From NCBI RefSeq assembly GCF_003337375.1, contig NZ_QPJD01000004.1:162465-226464 (forward strand): DNA of 64,000 nt. The letters are read 5' to 3'. A program made the translations under genes and the position numbers. Every line of letters begins with the position of its first letter. Position 1 is the first letter of the stretch. Shown piece after piece: positions 27,784 to 37,157 of the stretch. Source of the stretch: Paenibacillus prosopidis. GTDB taxonomy: Bacteria; Bacillota; Bacilli; Paenibacillales; Paenibacillaceae. The notes beneath the pieces were generated by a model. The model was not told the DNA's origin and did not search any database. It saw nothing but the letters and a program-made list of their open reading frames with translations.

Positions 27784-28701
27784 CTAGAAGAGCTTTGAAT
27801 CGTTATCGACCCTGCGGACAAACCAATTGAAGAACAGAATGGTAATCAGCCCCATAACCGACTGGAATAAAGCGACTGCCGCGGCATTGCTGTAACTGTT
27901 CATATTCGTGGACCTCAAGGACCGGTACGTATACGTATCGATCACATCCGTAGAATTGAAGAGCAGCGAATTGTCTCCGATGATGCCGTAAATTAAGCCG
28001 AAATCGCCGTAAAAGATGCGTCCCAGCGAGAGAAGCGTCAGCACGATGATGGTCGGCCGCAGCAGCGGCAGCGTAATATACCAAATCTGCTGCCACCGCT
28101 TGGCGCCGTCGATTTTAGCGCTTTCATAATATTCCTCGGAGAAACCCGTCAAGGTTGCAAGATAAATAATCGATCCCCACCCTGCCCCCTTCCATACGAA
28201 TATGATCGTGAGCAGCCAAGGCCAAACTTCCGGCGTTTGAAACCAGGAGATCGTCTGAAAACCGAATTCCTTCAGCAAGCTATTAATCATGCCGTCCTGC
28301 CCGTTAAAGAAATTCATGACCATCAGATTAACGACGATAATGGAAATAAAATGCGGCAGAATAACGAGCGATTGCGTCACCTTTTTAATTAAGGAATGAT
28401 GAATTTCATTAAGCAGCAGCGCAATCCCTAAGGAACATACAGTACCCGAAACAATGAACAGAAGATTCAAATAAATCGTATTCAACGTAACCCCCAGCCA
28501 ATCCGGGCCGGTGAAAAAAAACGTCAGATTGTCGAGGCCCACCCATTCGCTCCCCCAGAGCCCCTTAGCCGGTATAAACTGCTTGAAGGCCAATATATGA
28601 GCGGACATCGGCAAATAAGAAAAAATAAACACATACACAATGACGGGAAGCGACATCGCGTAAAGCCACTTGTTCTTCCTAAGCTCCTGCAGAATTCCCA
28701 T
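27784..28701 (-). CDS. Carbohydrate ABC permease, LplB/CUT1 type (locus 2)
   Basis: The 305-residue six-helix membrane protein has the opener SYLPMSAHILAFKQF, the block KGLWGSEWVGLDN and the EAA loop YYESAKIDGAKRWQQIWYI. The ATG at 28701 follows AAAGGAGAG. It begins the downstream part of the locus 2 transcript, after a strong hairpin at 28906-28942 that separates it from the binding-protein gene. Confidence 0.92.
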   Translation of the reverse strand: MGILQELRKNKWLYAMSLPVIVYVFIFSYLPMSAHILAFKQFIPAKGLWGSEWVGLDNLTFFFTGPDWLGVTLNTIYLNLLFIVSGTVCSLGIALLLNEIHHSLIKKVTQSLVILPHFISIIVVNLMVMNFFNGQDGMINSLLKEFGFQTISWFQTPEVWPWLLTIIFVWKGAGWGSIIYLATLTGFSEEYYESAKIDGAKRWQQIWYITLPLLRPTIIVLTLLSLGRIFYGDFGLIYGIIGDNSLLFNSTDVIDTYTYRSLRSTNMNSYSNAAAVALFQSVMGLITILFFNWFVRRVDNDSKLF

Positions 28702-28876
28702 CTCGAGCTCTCCTTTCCTTTCTTCTGTACTTGCATATTACGCATTCGTGATGCTGTCCGTATAGTCTTGAATTTATCAATAGGTATGAACGGCAACACC
28801 AGGTGAAGGTCCGATTTCTATCACTCGCGAAAAGTACGGAGTTTACCGATACTTGAGTAAACTCACAACTAGATGA

Positions 28877-28896
28877 TGCGTGCCGATGGGCACGCA
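28877..28896. repeat. Perfect 8-bp inverted repeat in the binding protein-permease gap
   Basis: TGCGTGCC and GGCACGCA enclose the loop GATG. It lies next to the terminator at 28906-28942. It could stabilise the 3' end of the binding-protein mRNA or be an operator. Confidence 0.4.
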
Positions 28897-28905
28897 ATTT
28901 ATAAA

Positions 28906-28942
28906 AAAACCGGCCGGCCTTCTTTCAAGGCCGCCGGCTTTT
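28906..28942 (-). terminator. Strong GC-rich terminator between binding-protein and permease genes
   Basis: AAAACCGGCCGGCCTT pairs with AAGGCCGCCGGCTTTT apart from one bulge, and seven T follow on the minus strand. It is eight bases after the binding-protein stop. It probably gives high binding-protein mRNA and lower read-through into the permeases. Confidence 0.85.
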
Positions 28943-28950
28943 TTGATGGG

Positions 28951-30471
28951 TTACTGGTTCTTGCCAGCCAGATATTCATCCAGCTGCTTCTGATACTCCG
29001 CTTGAACTTTCTTCACATTGTCATAGGCCTTTTCCTTAAACTTGGCAAGACCCTCGTTCGGTTCCACCAGCCCCATCACGATCGGATTATAAAACTCCAC
29101 GCCGGCATTGCTAAGTTGTGCCACTTCATTTGCTACCGGGCTAGGATTGAAGGTGAAGCCCGTCAGAATATCCGTTGTAAAGTTACTGGGATCCCTCTGC
29201 CACTTATTCAGCGCGATGACATCTTCAGGCAAGCTGGCATCGATTCGATCCAGCTTCGGATTCCAGCCCCATGCGAAAGGAACGCCCGCATAAGGGTTAT
29301 CTTGGATCGGTTTATAAAGACCTTCGCCCGCATCTTCCCAGTTTTTACCCTTTATACCGTAGGCAAGCAGATCGTAATTATCCTTCTGGTTCAGCCAATT
29401 AAGGAATTGAATCGCGCGTTCTTTGTTTTTACTGACCACCGGAACGGCAATAAAGTTGCCCGCTTTGTAGGTCGAGCTCAGCTTCATGCCGGAGTCGTAT
29501 AAGGAGAAGGCTTCGGCAGAAGCTCCCGGAACCGATTTTTCAAGCGCCGTGCGCGTATTCAGATTGACGCCGAAATCGAAAAACGTGGAAACAGCCGCCT
29601 TTCCTTTGGCAAATTCCGCATTTTTAAGCGTAAGGGCGTCTTTGGCCAAAATGCCGTCCTGATACAGCTTGTGATATTGCTCGAAATTTTTCATAATCAT
29701 GGGGTCCATGTTATCGAAAATATTATAGACCTTCCCGTCGTTCCCTTTGGTGTACAGTCCGGGATAGTTCAATACGGCGGCAAGGTTGGCCGTCGGATCA
29801 AGCATGTTTGCAAGCCTCAAGCCGATATGTTCCGTACCGTTAGGAATGAACGGAGTGATTTCCGGAACCTTCTCTTTCACCAAATACATAAATTCGATCA
29901 GCTCATCATAGCTCTTGATCGGTTCGACGCCAAGCTGCTCCCGAATGTCCTTGCGAATGACAAACGTCCATGGGCGTATGAAATTCACTTCAAGTGGAAC
30001 TGCATACAATTTACCGTTTACCTTATTGGCTTCCATCAGCTCCGCAGAGCGATTGGCCTTGATATCGGGACCATATTTCTCGACCAATTCGTCCAGCGGT
30101 TCATAGAGGCCGGCGGCCATATTCTGCACCGGATTATTGTCCCAGATCAGATCGTAGTCTTCCGCGGAGGATAATGCAACTTGTCGCTTCTGAAGTACGT
30201 CCGTCCATGGGATAAACACCACGTTCAGCTTCACATTAAGCGTACCCGCCAGACGGCTCTCCATCTCCGCCTTAACTTCCTCCCAGCCCGCCGGCGGATC
30301 TCCGGGGAACATGATCTTCAATGTAACCGGATTCAATTTTCCATCCTCGGAAGCCTGCGGCGATTCGCCTGTTTCGGTAGGGGCCGATCCATTCGAACTG
30401 CAGCCGGCCAATATTACTGTAAGGATTAGCGATACGACCATTAACAAGAACCCTCTTCTTCTTAACTTCAT
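28951..30471 (-). CDS. Carbohydrate ABC substrate-binding lipoprotein (locus 2)
   Basis: The 506-residue lipoprotein has the lipobox VILAGCSSNGS, with Cys near residue 24. A family 1 binding fold follows (LKIMFPGDPPAGWEEVKAEM, DYDLIWDNNP, EPLDELVEKYGPDIK). Its C-terminus is Lys/Gln-rich. The ATG at 30471 follows GGAGGGG. It is the first gene of locus 2 and is followed by the strong terminator. It captures the oligosaccharide for the permeases at 26893-28701. Confidence 0.9.
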   Translation of the reverse strand: MKLRRRGFLLMVVSLILTVILAGCSSNGSAPTETGESPQASEDGKLNPVTLKIMFPGDPPAGWEEVKAEMESRLAGTLNVKLNVVFIPWTDVLQKRQVALSSAEDYDLIWDNNPVQNMAAGLYEPLDELVEKYGPDIKANRSAELMEANKVNGKLYAVPLEVNFIRPWTFVIRKDIREQLGVEPIKSYDELIEFMYLVKEKVPEITPFIPNGTEHIGLRLANMLDPTANLAAVLNYPGLYTKGNDGKVYNIFDNMDPMIMKNFEQYHKLYQDGILAKDALTLKNAEFAKGKAAVSTFFDFGVNLNTRTALEKSVPGASAEAFSLYDSGMKLSSTYKAGNFIAVPVVSKNKERAIQFLNWLNQKDNYDLLAYGIKGKNWEDAGEGLYKPIQDNPYAGVPFAWGWNPKLDRIDASLPEDVIALNKWQRDPSNFTTDILTGFTFNPSPVANEVAQLSNAGVEFYNPIVMGLVEPNEGLAKFKEKAYDNVKKVQAEYQKQLDEYLAGKNQ

Positions 30472-30661
30472 GGCTTAACCCCTCCTGCTTGATGATCATC
30501 CGGGCGGCGGCCGCGACGATTTCCGTCTTGACCCGCTCATCCCGCTTCTGTCTGATCATACTCGGGTTGTTCTGCTTCCGTACAGTCCGATATCTAACAA
30601 TCGGTACGAAAGTTTATAAAAGGGCATGTATTCATTTTCCAACGGGATGAAGTACGGATTT

Positions 30662-32938
30662 CTACGTTTTGTCTTGCGTATTTTCAGTACGGTATTGGTT
30701 CGGCGTCATTCCGGTGGCCCGTTTGAACAGGGAATAGAAGGTGCTCTTGGTTTGAAAACCGGACTGTTCCGTTATATCGGCTACCGTCCAATCGGTCGTT
30801 GTAAGCAGCTTGATCGCGTACTCGATCCGTTGGTTTGTAATATAGTCGGATAGTGAGCACTCAAAACTTTCCTTGAAGATTTGCCGGGCATAGTTTACGG
30901 ATATGGACACATGAGCGGCAATGTCGTCCACCGAAAGCATCGAATTGTGAAGATGGTTGCGCACATATTCGATCATCTCGGCGGCGACCTCGTCCTTTCG
31001 GCTCGAGGCATTCTTCTTGCGGTGCTGGTCCATGATCTGCAGCAGCTCCCCGTACAGCCACGAGTTCACTTCTCCAATGGTTGCAAATTGCTCCAGGAAA
31101 GTATGGATGCTCTTCATTCCTTGGAACGTCTTATAGTTCTTGAAGCTCTTCATAATCGAATAAATAATATGAGTCAGCTGCAGCTTGCATTCTTCATAGC
31201 TTAGCGCCTGCATATGCAAGGTAAGATCATCAAGGTAACTCTTTAGAGCCTTATCGTTCTTAAGGTGCACGGAATAAATCACCTGCTTCAGCAAGTCTTC
31301 ATCCAGCTTGCTGTCTTCGCCCAGCTGATACCGCTCCAGATCTTCGGAGGTGAATACCCGGTCCTCGTTATAAATGAATCCGATCAAAGTCAGTTCGTAC
31401 ATCAGGGTATAAACGGTGTGCACATTGTCTTCCATATGAAGCACGGAGCTGACAGCCGCATGCAATTCCAGCTTCAGCCACCGTCTGATCTGAGCTCTTA
31501 CCTCCTCCATCGCTTCGATGACCGGCGCCGAATCTTCCCCCGAAGCGGGCGAAGAAATAAGCACCACGAGGTGATCCGAGCTGAAATCGGCCGTTTCCGC
31601 GTCAAATCCGTGATTCGCAAGGACTTCAACCATAATATTGCCCAGTGCATAACGGAGCAATTTTCGCGAAGCGAAATCGTAACATTCCTTGAACCGCCCG
31701 TAGGATTCCAGCCGTACGACCGCCATACGGAATGAGCCCGTCTGGAGGATTTTCGTTTCACTTCTAATAAACGCTTCGACGGGTCCGGAAGCTTTCGAGT
31801 TGAAAATCCATTGACGCAAGAAATCCTCTTTCACCAAAGCTTTGCTGCTCTTGATCGACAAGTCCAATTGCTCGATTTGCTCGACCAGCAGATGGAAACC
31901 GGAATGAATCCACTGAATCTCATTATTGGCATTCGCTGTCTGCTCCATCGGATGCTTCTTGCCGAGCTTGATTTGTAGTTGAAAGGCCAAGTCGCTAATG
32001 GGTTTCAAGCTGCGATAGGATTGCCAGAACAAAAATAACAGCAAAGCGAACAGCAGAATGATCGAGGAACCGATAATTTCTGTCCTGATCTTGGTTATTT
32101 TCGCTTGCCACAGAGAGATCGGTGACAAATGATAGACCTTCCAACCTTCAATAGGAAGCTGTGCCGTCTGAATGGACCAGGTTTCATTGCCGGACTCCCA
32201 TTTCCAGCCCTGTTCTGCCGCCTGCGGCTTATCCGTCTCTATGAGTGCTTCCGTCAACGCGGCATCCGTATTGCCCAGAATGAACTCCTTATTTTTTCCT
32301 TCAATAAAAAATTTGTTGTGATCTTCCTCCGATATTTGCAGCATGTGCTCATTCAGCAGCGGCTTGCTGAACAAAATCGCCACGAATCCATGATAGTTCT
32401 GATTAGGCCCGGCTGCCGGCACGACAAGCGCTAGATGCGATTCGTCCTTCACCTCATGGTTGACAAACTGCAGATACGGCGTTTTCTGGCTCTTAATGTA
32501 ATTCAGCATAGCCTGGTCATCGAAATCCTGTATCGTATAAATGCTTGAATCTGAAGTATAGATTTGGCCGAGACTGAAGTTGAATAAATAAATGCCGTCT
32601 ATGAAAGGCTCGCTGCTCATAAATTCCCTTACGCTATCGGCTGCTTTATTTAGTGACAGGGGGGAATAATCATTTTCACTCATGTTGATCCACAGTGCGA
32701 TATTTTCATCCGAATAAATTCTGAGCGCAAACTGACGCAGTTTCTGCAAAGTAAATTCCGAGGTTTTCACGACCTGGTTCATTTTCTCTTGGTTGGACTT
32801 ATTGATTTCATCCATTGCGCTTTGAGCGAACTGCCGGCTCAGGAACATGGTGAACACCAGGGTGAGCAAGCTTACGGCTATGCAAGAGTAAAGAAATACG
32901 CTGGAATACGTCTTCTTCGGCTTTACCCAGCTCCACAT
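30662..32938 (-). CDS. Membrane-bound AraC-family regulator with extracellular sensor domain
   Basis: The 758-residue product has a transmembrane helix (about 12-35), an extracellular Cache-like region (40-290), a second helix (about 295-315, SSIILLFALLLFLFW), a cytoplasmic linker, and a C-terminal AraC DNA-binding domain (SVDDIAAHVSISVNYARQIFKE, TVADITEQSGFQTKSTFYSLFK). It has no receiver or kinase domain, so the signal would pass directly from the outside to the DNA-binding part. The start at 32938 is six bases after GGGGGG; an ATG two codons earlier is possible. It lies upstream of the locus 2 operon and is its likely activator. Confidence 0.85.
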   Translation of the reverse strand: MWSWVKPKKTYSSVFLYSCIAVSLLTLVFTMFLSRQFAQSAMDEINKSNQEKMNQVVKTSEFTLQKLRQFALRIYSDENIALWINMSENDYSPLSLNKAADSVREFMSSEPFIDGIYLFNFSLGQIYTSDSSIYTIQDFDDQAMLNYIKSQKTPYLQFVNHEVKDESHLALVVPAAGPNQNYHGFVAILFSKPLLNEHMLQISEEDHNKFFIEGKNKEFILGNTDAALTEALIETDKPQAAEQGWKWESGNETWSIQTAQLPIEGWKVYHLSPISLWQAKITKIRTEIIGSSIILLFALLLFLFWQSYRSLKPISDLAFQLQIKLGKKHPMEQTANANNEIQWIHSGFHLLVEQIEQLDLSIKSSKALVKEDFLRQWIFNSKASGPVEAFIRSETKILQTGSFRMAVVRLESYGRFKECYDFASRKLLRYALGNIMVEVLANHGFDAETADFSSDHLVVLISSPASGEDSAPVIEAMEEVRAQIRRWLKLELHAAVSSVLHMEDNVHTVYTLMYELTLIGFIYNEDRVFTSEDLERYQLGEDSKLDEDLLKQVIYSVHLKNDKALKSYLDDLTLHMQALSYEECKLQLTHIIYSIMKSFKNYKTFQGMKSIHTFLEQFATIGEVNSWLYGELLQIMDQHRKKNASSRKDEVAAEMIEYVRNHLHNSMLSVDDIAAHVSISVNYARQIFKESFECSLSDYITNQRIEYAIKLLTTTDWTVADITEQSGFQTKSTFYSLFKRATGMTPNQYRTENTQDKT

Positions 32939-32986
32939 TGGCATCCCCCCCGCTATTCCCGTAAAAAACGATAGGCTAGTAAACAC

Positions 32987-33341
32987 AACTTGTCCACTAT
33001 GAAATCTATTAAAGAAGTCCGGATTTTATTACTTGACAGAGCTTTCTTAACTAATTTGAAAGGCCCCAACCTGCGGTTCTTCAGTGTAAGCTTGGAGGTT
33101 GGATATCGAATTTAGGTGTGTAGAAAAAAGAGCCGAGCTCACACACGTTCAAATGCGTGTGGAGTCGACTCTTTCATATTGCTCGGATCCAATTAGCGCT
33201 TTTACTGGTGAAATACGTCCGCTTCGTATACAAATGGTTTTTTCTAGTATAGATCGCTAAGGGATACGCGGCAAAGATCGGTAAAAAAAGGTTCCTTGGG
33301 AAAGCATCGACTTTATTCGATTTAGAGATTGTTTCTCATGA
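32987..33341. other. Intergenic gap, 355 bases
   Basis: It holds the terminator at 33124-33176 that ends the phytase-like gene transcript. The remainder (33177-33341) shows no gene, tRNA or convincing promoter. A TTGACA hexamer near 33034 on the plus strand has no downstream plus-strand gene. Confidence 0.5.
33124..33176 (-). terminator. Long hairpin terminator after the phytase-like gene
   Basis: An imperfect stem of about 20 bp has AAAGAG/CTCTTT outer arms and a CACACG/CGTGTG core. TTTTTTCTA follows on the minus strand. It lies 165 bases after the stop at 33342. Confidence 0.7.
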
Positions 33342-34709
33342 TTATTTAAGCTGCTTATGAAGATCGGAAATGGTAAACAGCCAAATAACATTTTTTCGAT
33401 CTGTAGGCGAATTAACGGAGAACTGAACATTTGTTGGAATCGCTTGAGAATCTAAAGACCATTGTTTTGTAGCAGAATCATAACTTAAATCCGTAATATC
33501 TTCACCGTTATCAGTCGATACTGCTGCACCAAAGTCATTATCGTTAACGATCGCTATGGTGTTACCATCAGGAAGCAATGTTAATCCTTCTGCTTTTTCC
33601 ATGTCCCAGCCATACTCACGCAAGTTAAGAATTTCTTTTGTATCGGCCATATTTATATTTTTAAGTACCGCCGGATCACTAATCGTTTCCAGTTCTTTTC
33701 CGTTGATGGTTTTGCCAGTTAAGTCAGTTGCTTTAGAAAGATCGACAAGGTTCACAACGGTTCTCATAACCCCATTCGCATCCTTACCTTGCTCAATCAC
33801 AAGAAGCTTGCTGTCACTGATTGCAAAAATGTCCCCGATTTTCAAAGCGTTAGATTTTTTGTAAATGGTTTTATCAACAGGGTAAGCGTACATTTTTGTT
33901 TCTTTTGTCTTTGGATCAAAAAGAACTATACGCGTAAAGAGAGCATTACTTGTCTCTCCGTTAACATCTAAAATACTTTGCACAGCTGAAAAAACCTTGC
34001 CGCTTGGGCTGATGCTTAATCCTTCCATACCTCGGTTAGGGATTCGATACTTTAAGACTTCTGGCAAACCAGCACCTGGTTGATATTTTTCGATTAACTT
34101 ACCAGTTTTTGAAAACTTTGCAATAAAAGGACCATATTCATCAGATATCCAGAAGTTTCCTTGTTTATCCACAGCAATACCCTCTGGATCCAACCCGTTA
34201 TTGTCAAAGTTCAGCTTGTCCATTGTTGGAAGGAGTGGCACTTCCAAAGAGGATCCCGTTAATCCTGGAGCGAGTGGCAGCCCGGTTATTGGAGACTGAT
34301 TTTTATTTTTCAAAGGAATACTATCATTGATTTGTGCTTTCCCGTTACTAATCTTGAGTATGCCTATTTGGGGATTAAAGTCTGGTGAAAGGAAGAACTT
34401 ACTTGCAGAAGCTTGTCCGTTTTCTAAATACGTCGGAGCATCCCCGTTTGGTCCCCGGTCAGTTAAAGCATAAAACTCCATTTCTCCGGTTTTTTTATCA
34501 TAGGATTTGAGGGCTAGTGCGGAACCAAAGCCTCCAACAAATCCAAATGGATATTCGTCAGCGATTGATTCATGTGGCTGAGCAAACAAATCGGAATTGA
34601 CGCCAACCGTAAATTTTTCTACTTCGACATTTGATTTAGCTGATGCTCCTCCGACAAATAAAGTGATTGTCAGAGCTGCTGTTGAAAGTGGTATTAAAAA
34701 ACGTTTCAT
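33342..34709 (-). CDS. Secreted esterase-like protein of the phytase-like (PF13449-type) family
   Basis: The 455-residue protein has a signal peptide (FLIPLSTAALTITLFVGGASA). It is predicted to be a beta-propeller, with blocks such as YALTDRGPNGDAP, DPEGIAVDKQGNFWISDEYGPFIAKFS, NRGMEGLSISPSGK and EKAEGLTLLPDGNTIAIVNDNDFG. These are typical of the 'esterase-like activity of phytase' family, whose substrates are poorly defined. The ATG at 34709 follows AGGAGG. It is monocistronic and has lower GC than the flanking transporter loci, in keeping with a separate origin. Confidence 0.8.
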   Translation of the reverse strand: MKRFLIPLSTAALTITLFVGGASAKSNVEVEKFTVGVNSDLFAQPHESIADEYPFGFVGGFGSALALKSYDKKTGEMEFYALTDRGPNGDAPTYLENGQASASKFFLSPDFNPQIGILKISNGKAQINDSIPLKNKNQSPITGLPLAPGLTGSSLEVPLLPTMDKLNFDNNGLDPEGIAVDKQGNFWISDEYGPFIAKFSKTGKLIEKYQPGAGLPEVLKYRIPNRGMEGLSISPSGKVFSAVQSILDVNGETSNALFTRIVLFDPKTKETKMYAYPVDKTIYKKSNALKIGDIFAISDSKLLVIEQGKDANGVMRTVVNLVDLSKATDLTGKTINGKELETISDPAVLKNINMADTKEILNLREYGWDMEKAEGLTLLPDGNTIAIVNDNDFGAAVSTDNGEDITDLSYDSATKQWSLDSQAIPTNVQFSVNSPTDRKNVIWLFTISDLHKQLK

Positions 34710-35035
34710 ATGAATCCTCCTAATATAAAATATAGAAATAGGATAGCACTATAAAATGAATAGAAATTTATTTTTCTTGTAAAAATTGAGTGAATTTTGT
34801 AATAAGCAAAAGAGAATTACTTCATTATAATGATAAGTTGTAGGATAGTTATATAAAGGATGTCATATGATCATGGTTATATAGATGTGAAGACGTTCAC
34901 CTACTCATACATCTGAAAGATTAAGGTTTACAAAGTCTAAAAAACGATCGTTTTTTAGCCATAAATACATCCAACAAAGTGATATAATAAAGTTGTTTAA
35001 TTTTTAGGCTAAGTAGCTTAAAGGAGGTTACAGCA
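34710..35035. other. Intergenic gap, 326 bases, between divergent genes
   Basis: The AT-rich divergent promoter region of the phytase-like gene (minus) and the broken GNAT gene (plus). It holds the 22-bp palindrome at 34937-34958, a TATAAT at 34983-34988 that could be the GNAT -10 box, and the AAAGGAGG ribosome site at 35020-35027. Confidence 0.45.
34937..34958. repeat. Perfect 22-bp palindrome centred on CGATCG
   Basis: Two 11-base arms, CTAAAAAACGA and TCGTTTTTTAG, meet with no spacer. It lies 25 bases upstream of the candidate GNAT -10 box, where an operator would sit. A simple hairpin is also possible. Confidence 0.4.
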
Positions 35036-35493
35036 TTGTTCCTTAGGATTGATAACTTAGCGGATCGATTAGAAGACTTAGAACTTATAAAAAAATGGTT
35101 GATCCAAAGCCAAACAAGTGAAGTATTAATTGATTACTGTACACATATATCATTGAACAAAAATAATAAATTTGATGTTCCAATGATTCTTGTAGCGCTT
35201 TTAGATGAAAAACCGGTTGGTACCATATCATTATTAAGTGACAGTTTGATTAAAGACAATAAATATACCCCATGGATTGCGAATATGTTTGTAGTAGAAG
35301 ATAAAAGAAATATGGGTGAACATATATGCATAATTATATGCTCGAAGAAGCTTTAACCATGGGATTTGAAAAGTTATATATAGCTACAAATCTAGATGGA
35401 TATTTCGAAAGACTTGGATGGACATATAAGGAAACGACGATAACGATCAATGGTAATGAAACAAATCTCTATGTCAAAGAACTAGAATATTAA
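35036..35493 (+). pseudogene. Frameshifted GNAT N-acetyltransferase
   Basis: A TTG start at 35036, with AAAGGAGG eight bases upstream, opens a frame with GNAT features (PMILVALLDEKPVGTISLL, then WIANMFVVEDKRNMG). The frame runs into an unrelated tail and stops at 35356. The expected C-terminal half, NYMLEEALTMGFEKLYIATN through FERLGWTYKE, continues in another frame from about 35326 to the TAA at 35493. The break is between 35318 and 35326, inside the acetyl-CoA-binding RxxGxG loop, so an active enzyme is unlikely. A sequencing error is an alternative explanation. Confidence 0.75.
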
Positions 35494-35529
35494 CGCTGGT
35501 CTCGTAAGAGTGATTTCCAGAACAAGTAG

Positions 35530-35564
35530 AACAAGCCCAGTACCTGTGCTGTACTGGGCTTGTT
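35530..35564. terminator. Terminator between GNAT remnant and GH32 gene
   Basis: Perfect 14-bp arms (35530-35543 and 35551-35564) enclose a 7-base loop. TTTTTT follows on the plus strand. It may also end the GH32 transcript arriving from the other side. Confidence 0.85.
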
Positions 35565-35582
35565 TTTTACAGATTATCTCTC

Positions 35583-37073
35583 CTATTTGGTCACCGTTAC
35601 TTCCGAATAGATCGACATCAATGGATAAAGCGTCAGGGAAATGACTTTCGCCTCTCCATCTTTCGCATACAACTCCAACCCTGTACTAGACGGTTCAGGG
35701 AATATTTGATCCGTAATTACGGTTTCCCCATCATTCGCAAACACTTCAATCGAAGAGTGATCGACAAACATACGCAGCTTTAACCGTCCGTTTTGAAGCT
35801 CGAATTGCACGCCATGCCGGCATGGAAAAGCGTCATGAAATCCGCTTTCTCCGGATTTGGAGCGGTCAACAAACAGCGTCTGTGCCGCTCTGTTGTAGCC
35901 GACAACCGTTTCCTCCCGTTCGGATTTCCGTAGCTTAAAGCCTACCTCATCTGCATCAGCCATGTCGATCTCACATTCGATCTCATAATGCCCGCTTTGC
36001 ACGTCAGAAAGCAAGTTATGATCGGGGCTGATCGTTCTTTCATTCCAACTCTGCGCCTGCAGCCGAAGCCTCTGTAGCTCTGTTACCGGCTCTTGTACCA
36101 ATCTGACACCGGATGCTCCGGTTCTTAAATATAATACCCGCGGCAGAGTCATTGCACTTCTCCAACTGACGGTTGGCGTGAGATTCGCATACTTCCAATT
36201 GCTCATCCAGCCGATAAACAACTTACCATTATCCGGGGTATGCACATCCGACCAAGTTACGCCGGCATAGTTATCTCTTCCATGGTCCAGCCATAATACG
36301 GTTTCAGGGGAAGCCTCATTTGTAAATGTATTTCCGTCAAAGCTCCCGATAAAATATTGCGTTCTCGACCCTTCCGGAAATTGCGGATGATCGCCGATGC
36401 TGACTATCATTACCCACCTTGTTACATCAGCGTTACCATCTACCTGCAGCTCTATTAAATCCGGACATTCCCATACGCCATCGTGAGAGCCTTCAGATAC
36501 GCCAAACTCACTTGCGAAAATCCATTCCTTTAAATCAGTAGAATTGTAGATTTGAACGCGGTCTGCAGCTGCAAGCACCATAACCCACTTCTGCTTCGGG
36601 GCGTGCCAGAACACTTTCGGATCCCGGAAATCCGTCATTTGCTCATTACTCAGCACAGGATTTCCTTCATACATCGTCCAGGTTCTGCCTTTGTCCAAAC
36701 TGTAGGCCAGACTTTGCCGCTGTCTTGGACGATCGGAATCCGGATAAACGTCCGCATGGGTGAATATGGCAACCAAGCCTGGTTTTCCGCCGAAAAAACC
36801 GCTGGTATCTTCCCAATCCACTACTGTGCTTCCGGAGAAAATCTGACCATTCTCATCCGGTTTCAATGCAACCGGGCAATGCTCCCAGTGAGTTAAGTCG
36901 CTGCTGATCGCATGTCCCCAGTGCATCGGCCCCCAAGTTGTGCCATCCGGGTGATGCTGATAAAACAAATGATATTCACCTTCAAAATAAACCATTCCAT
37001 TCGGATCGTTCATCCACTTCGCCGGCGGGGTAAAGTGAAACTGCGGCCGGTATTTTTCTCTATAATTATTCAT
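35583..37073 (-). CDS. GH32 fructosidase (sucrose/levan/inulin hydrolase)
   Basis: The 496-residue protein is a five-bladed propeller plus beta-sandwich. Family motifs are WMNDPNG near residue 18 (nucleophile Asp), FRDPK (transition-state Asp) and WECPDL (acid/base Glu). It has no signal peptide, so it acts on imported fructans or sucrose in the cytoplasm. The start is at 37073, six bases after GGGAG; an in-frame codon 27 triplets upstream lacks a ribosome site. It is last in the permease-binding protein-GH32 operon, and fructokinase lies further upstream, which supports fructose release. Confidence 0.92.
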   Translation of the reverse strand: MNNYREKYRPQFHFTPPAKWMNDPNGMVYFEGEYHLFYQHHPDGTTWGPMHWGHAISSDLTHWEHCPVALKPDENGQIFSGSTVVDWEDTSGFFGGKPGLVAIFTHADVYPDSDRPRQRQSLAYSLDKGRTWTMYEGNPVLSNEQMTDFRDPKVFWHAPKQKWVMVLAAADRVQIYNSTDLKEWIFASEFGVSEGSHDGVWECPDLIELQVDGNADVTRWVMIVSIGDHPQFPEGSRTQYFIGSFDGNTFTNEASPETVLWLDHGRDNYAGVTWSDVHTPDNGKLFIGWMSNWKYANLTPTVSWRSAMTLPRVLYLRTGASGVRLVQEPVTELQRLRLQAQSWNERTISPDHNLLSDVQSGHYEIECEIDMADADEVGFKLRKSEREETVVGYNRAAQTLFVDRSKSGESGFHDAFPCRHGVQFELQNGRLKLRMFVDHSSIEVFANDGETVITDQIFPEPSSTGLELYAKDGEAKVISLTLYPLMSIYSEVTVTK

Positions 37074-37157
37074 GATTTCTCCCACTCCCACCAAATAGTA
37101 AAGCCGAAGCATGCCCCCTATCCAGAAGCACGCTCCGGCAGCTCTATAGATCAATTT

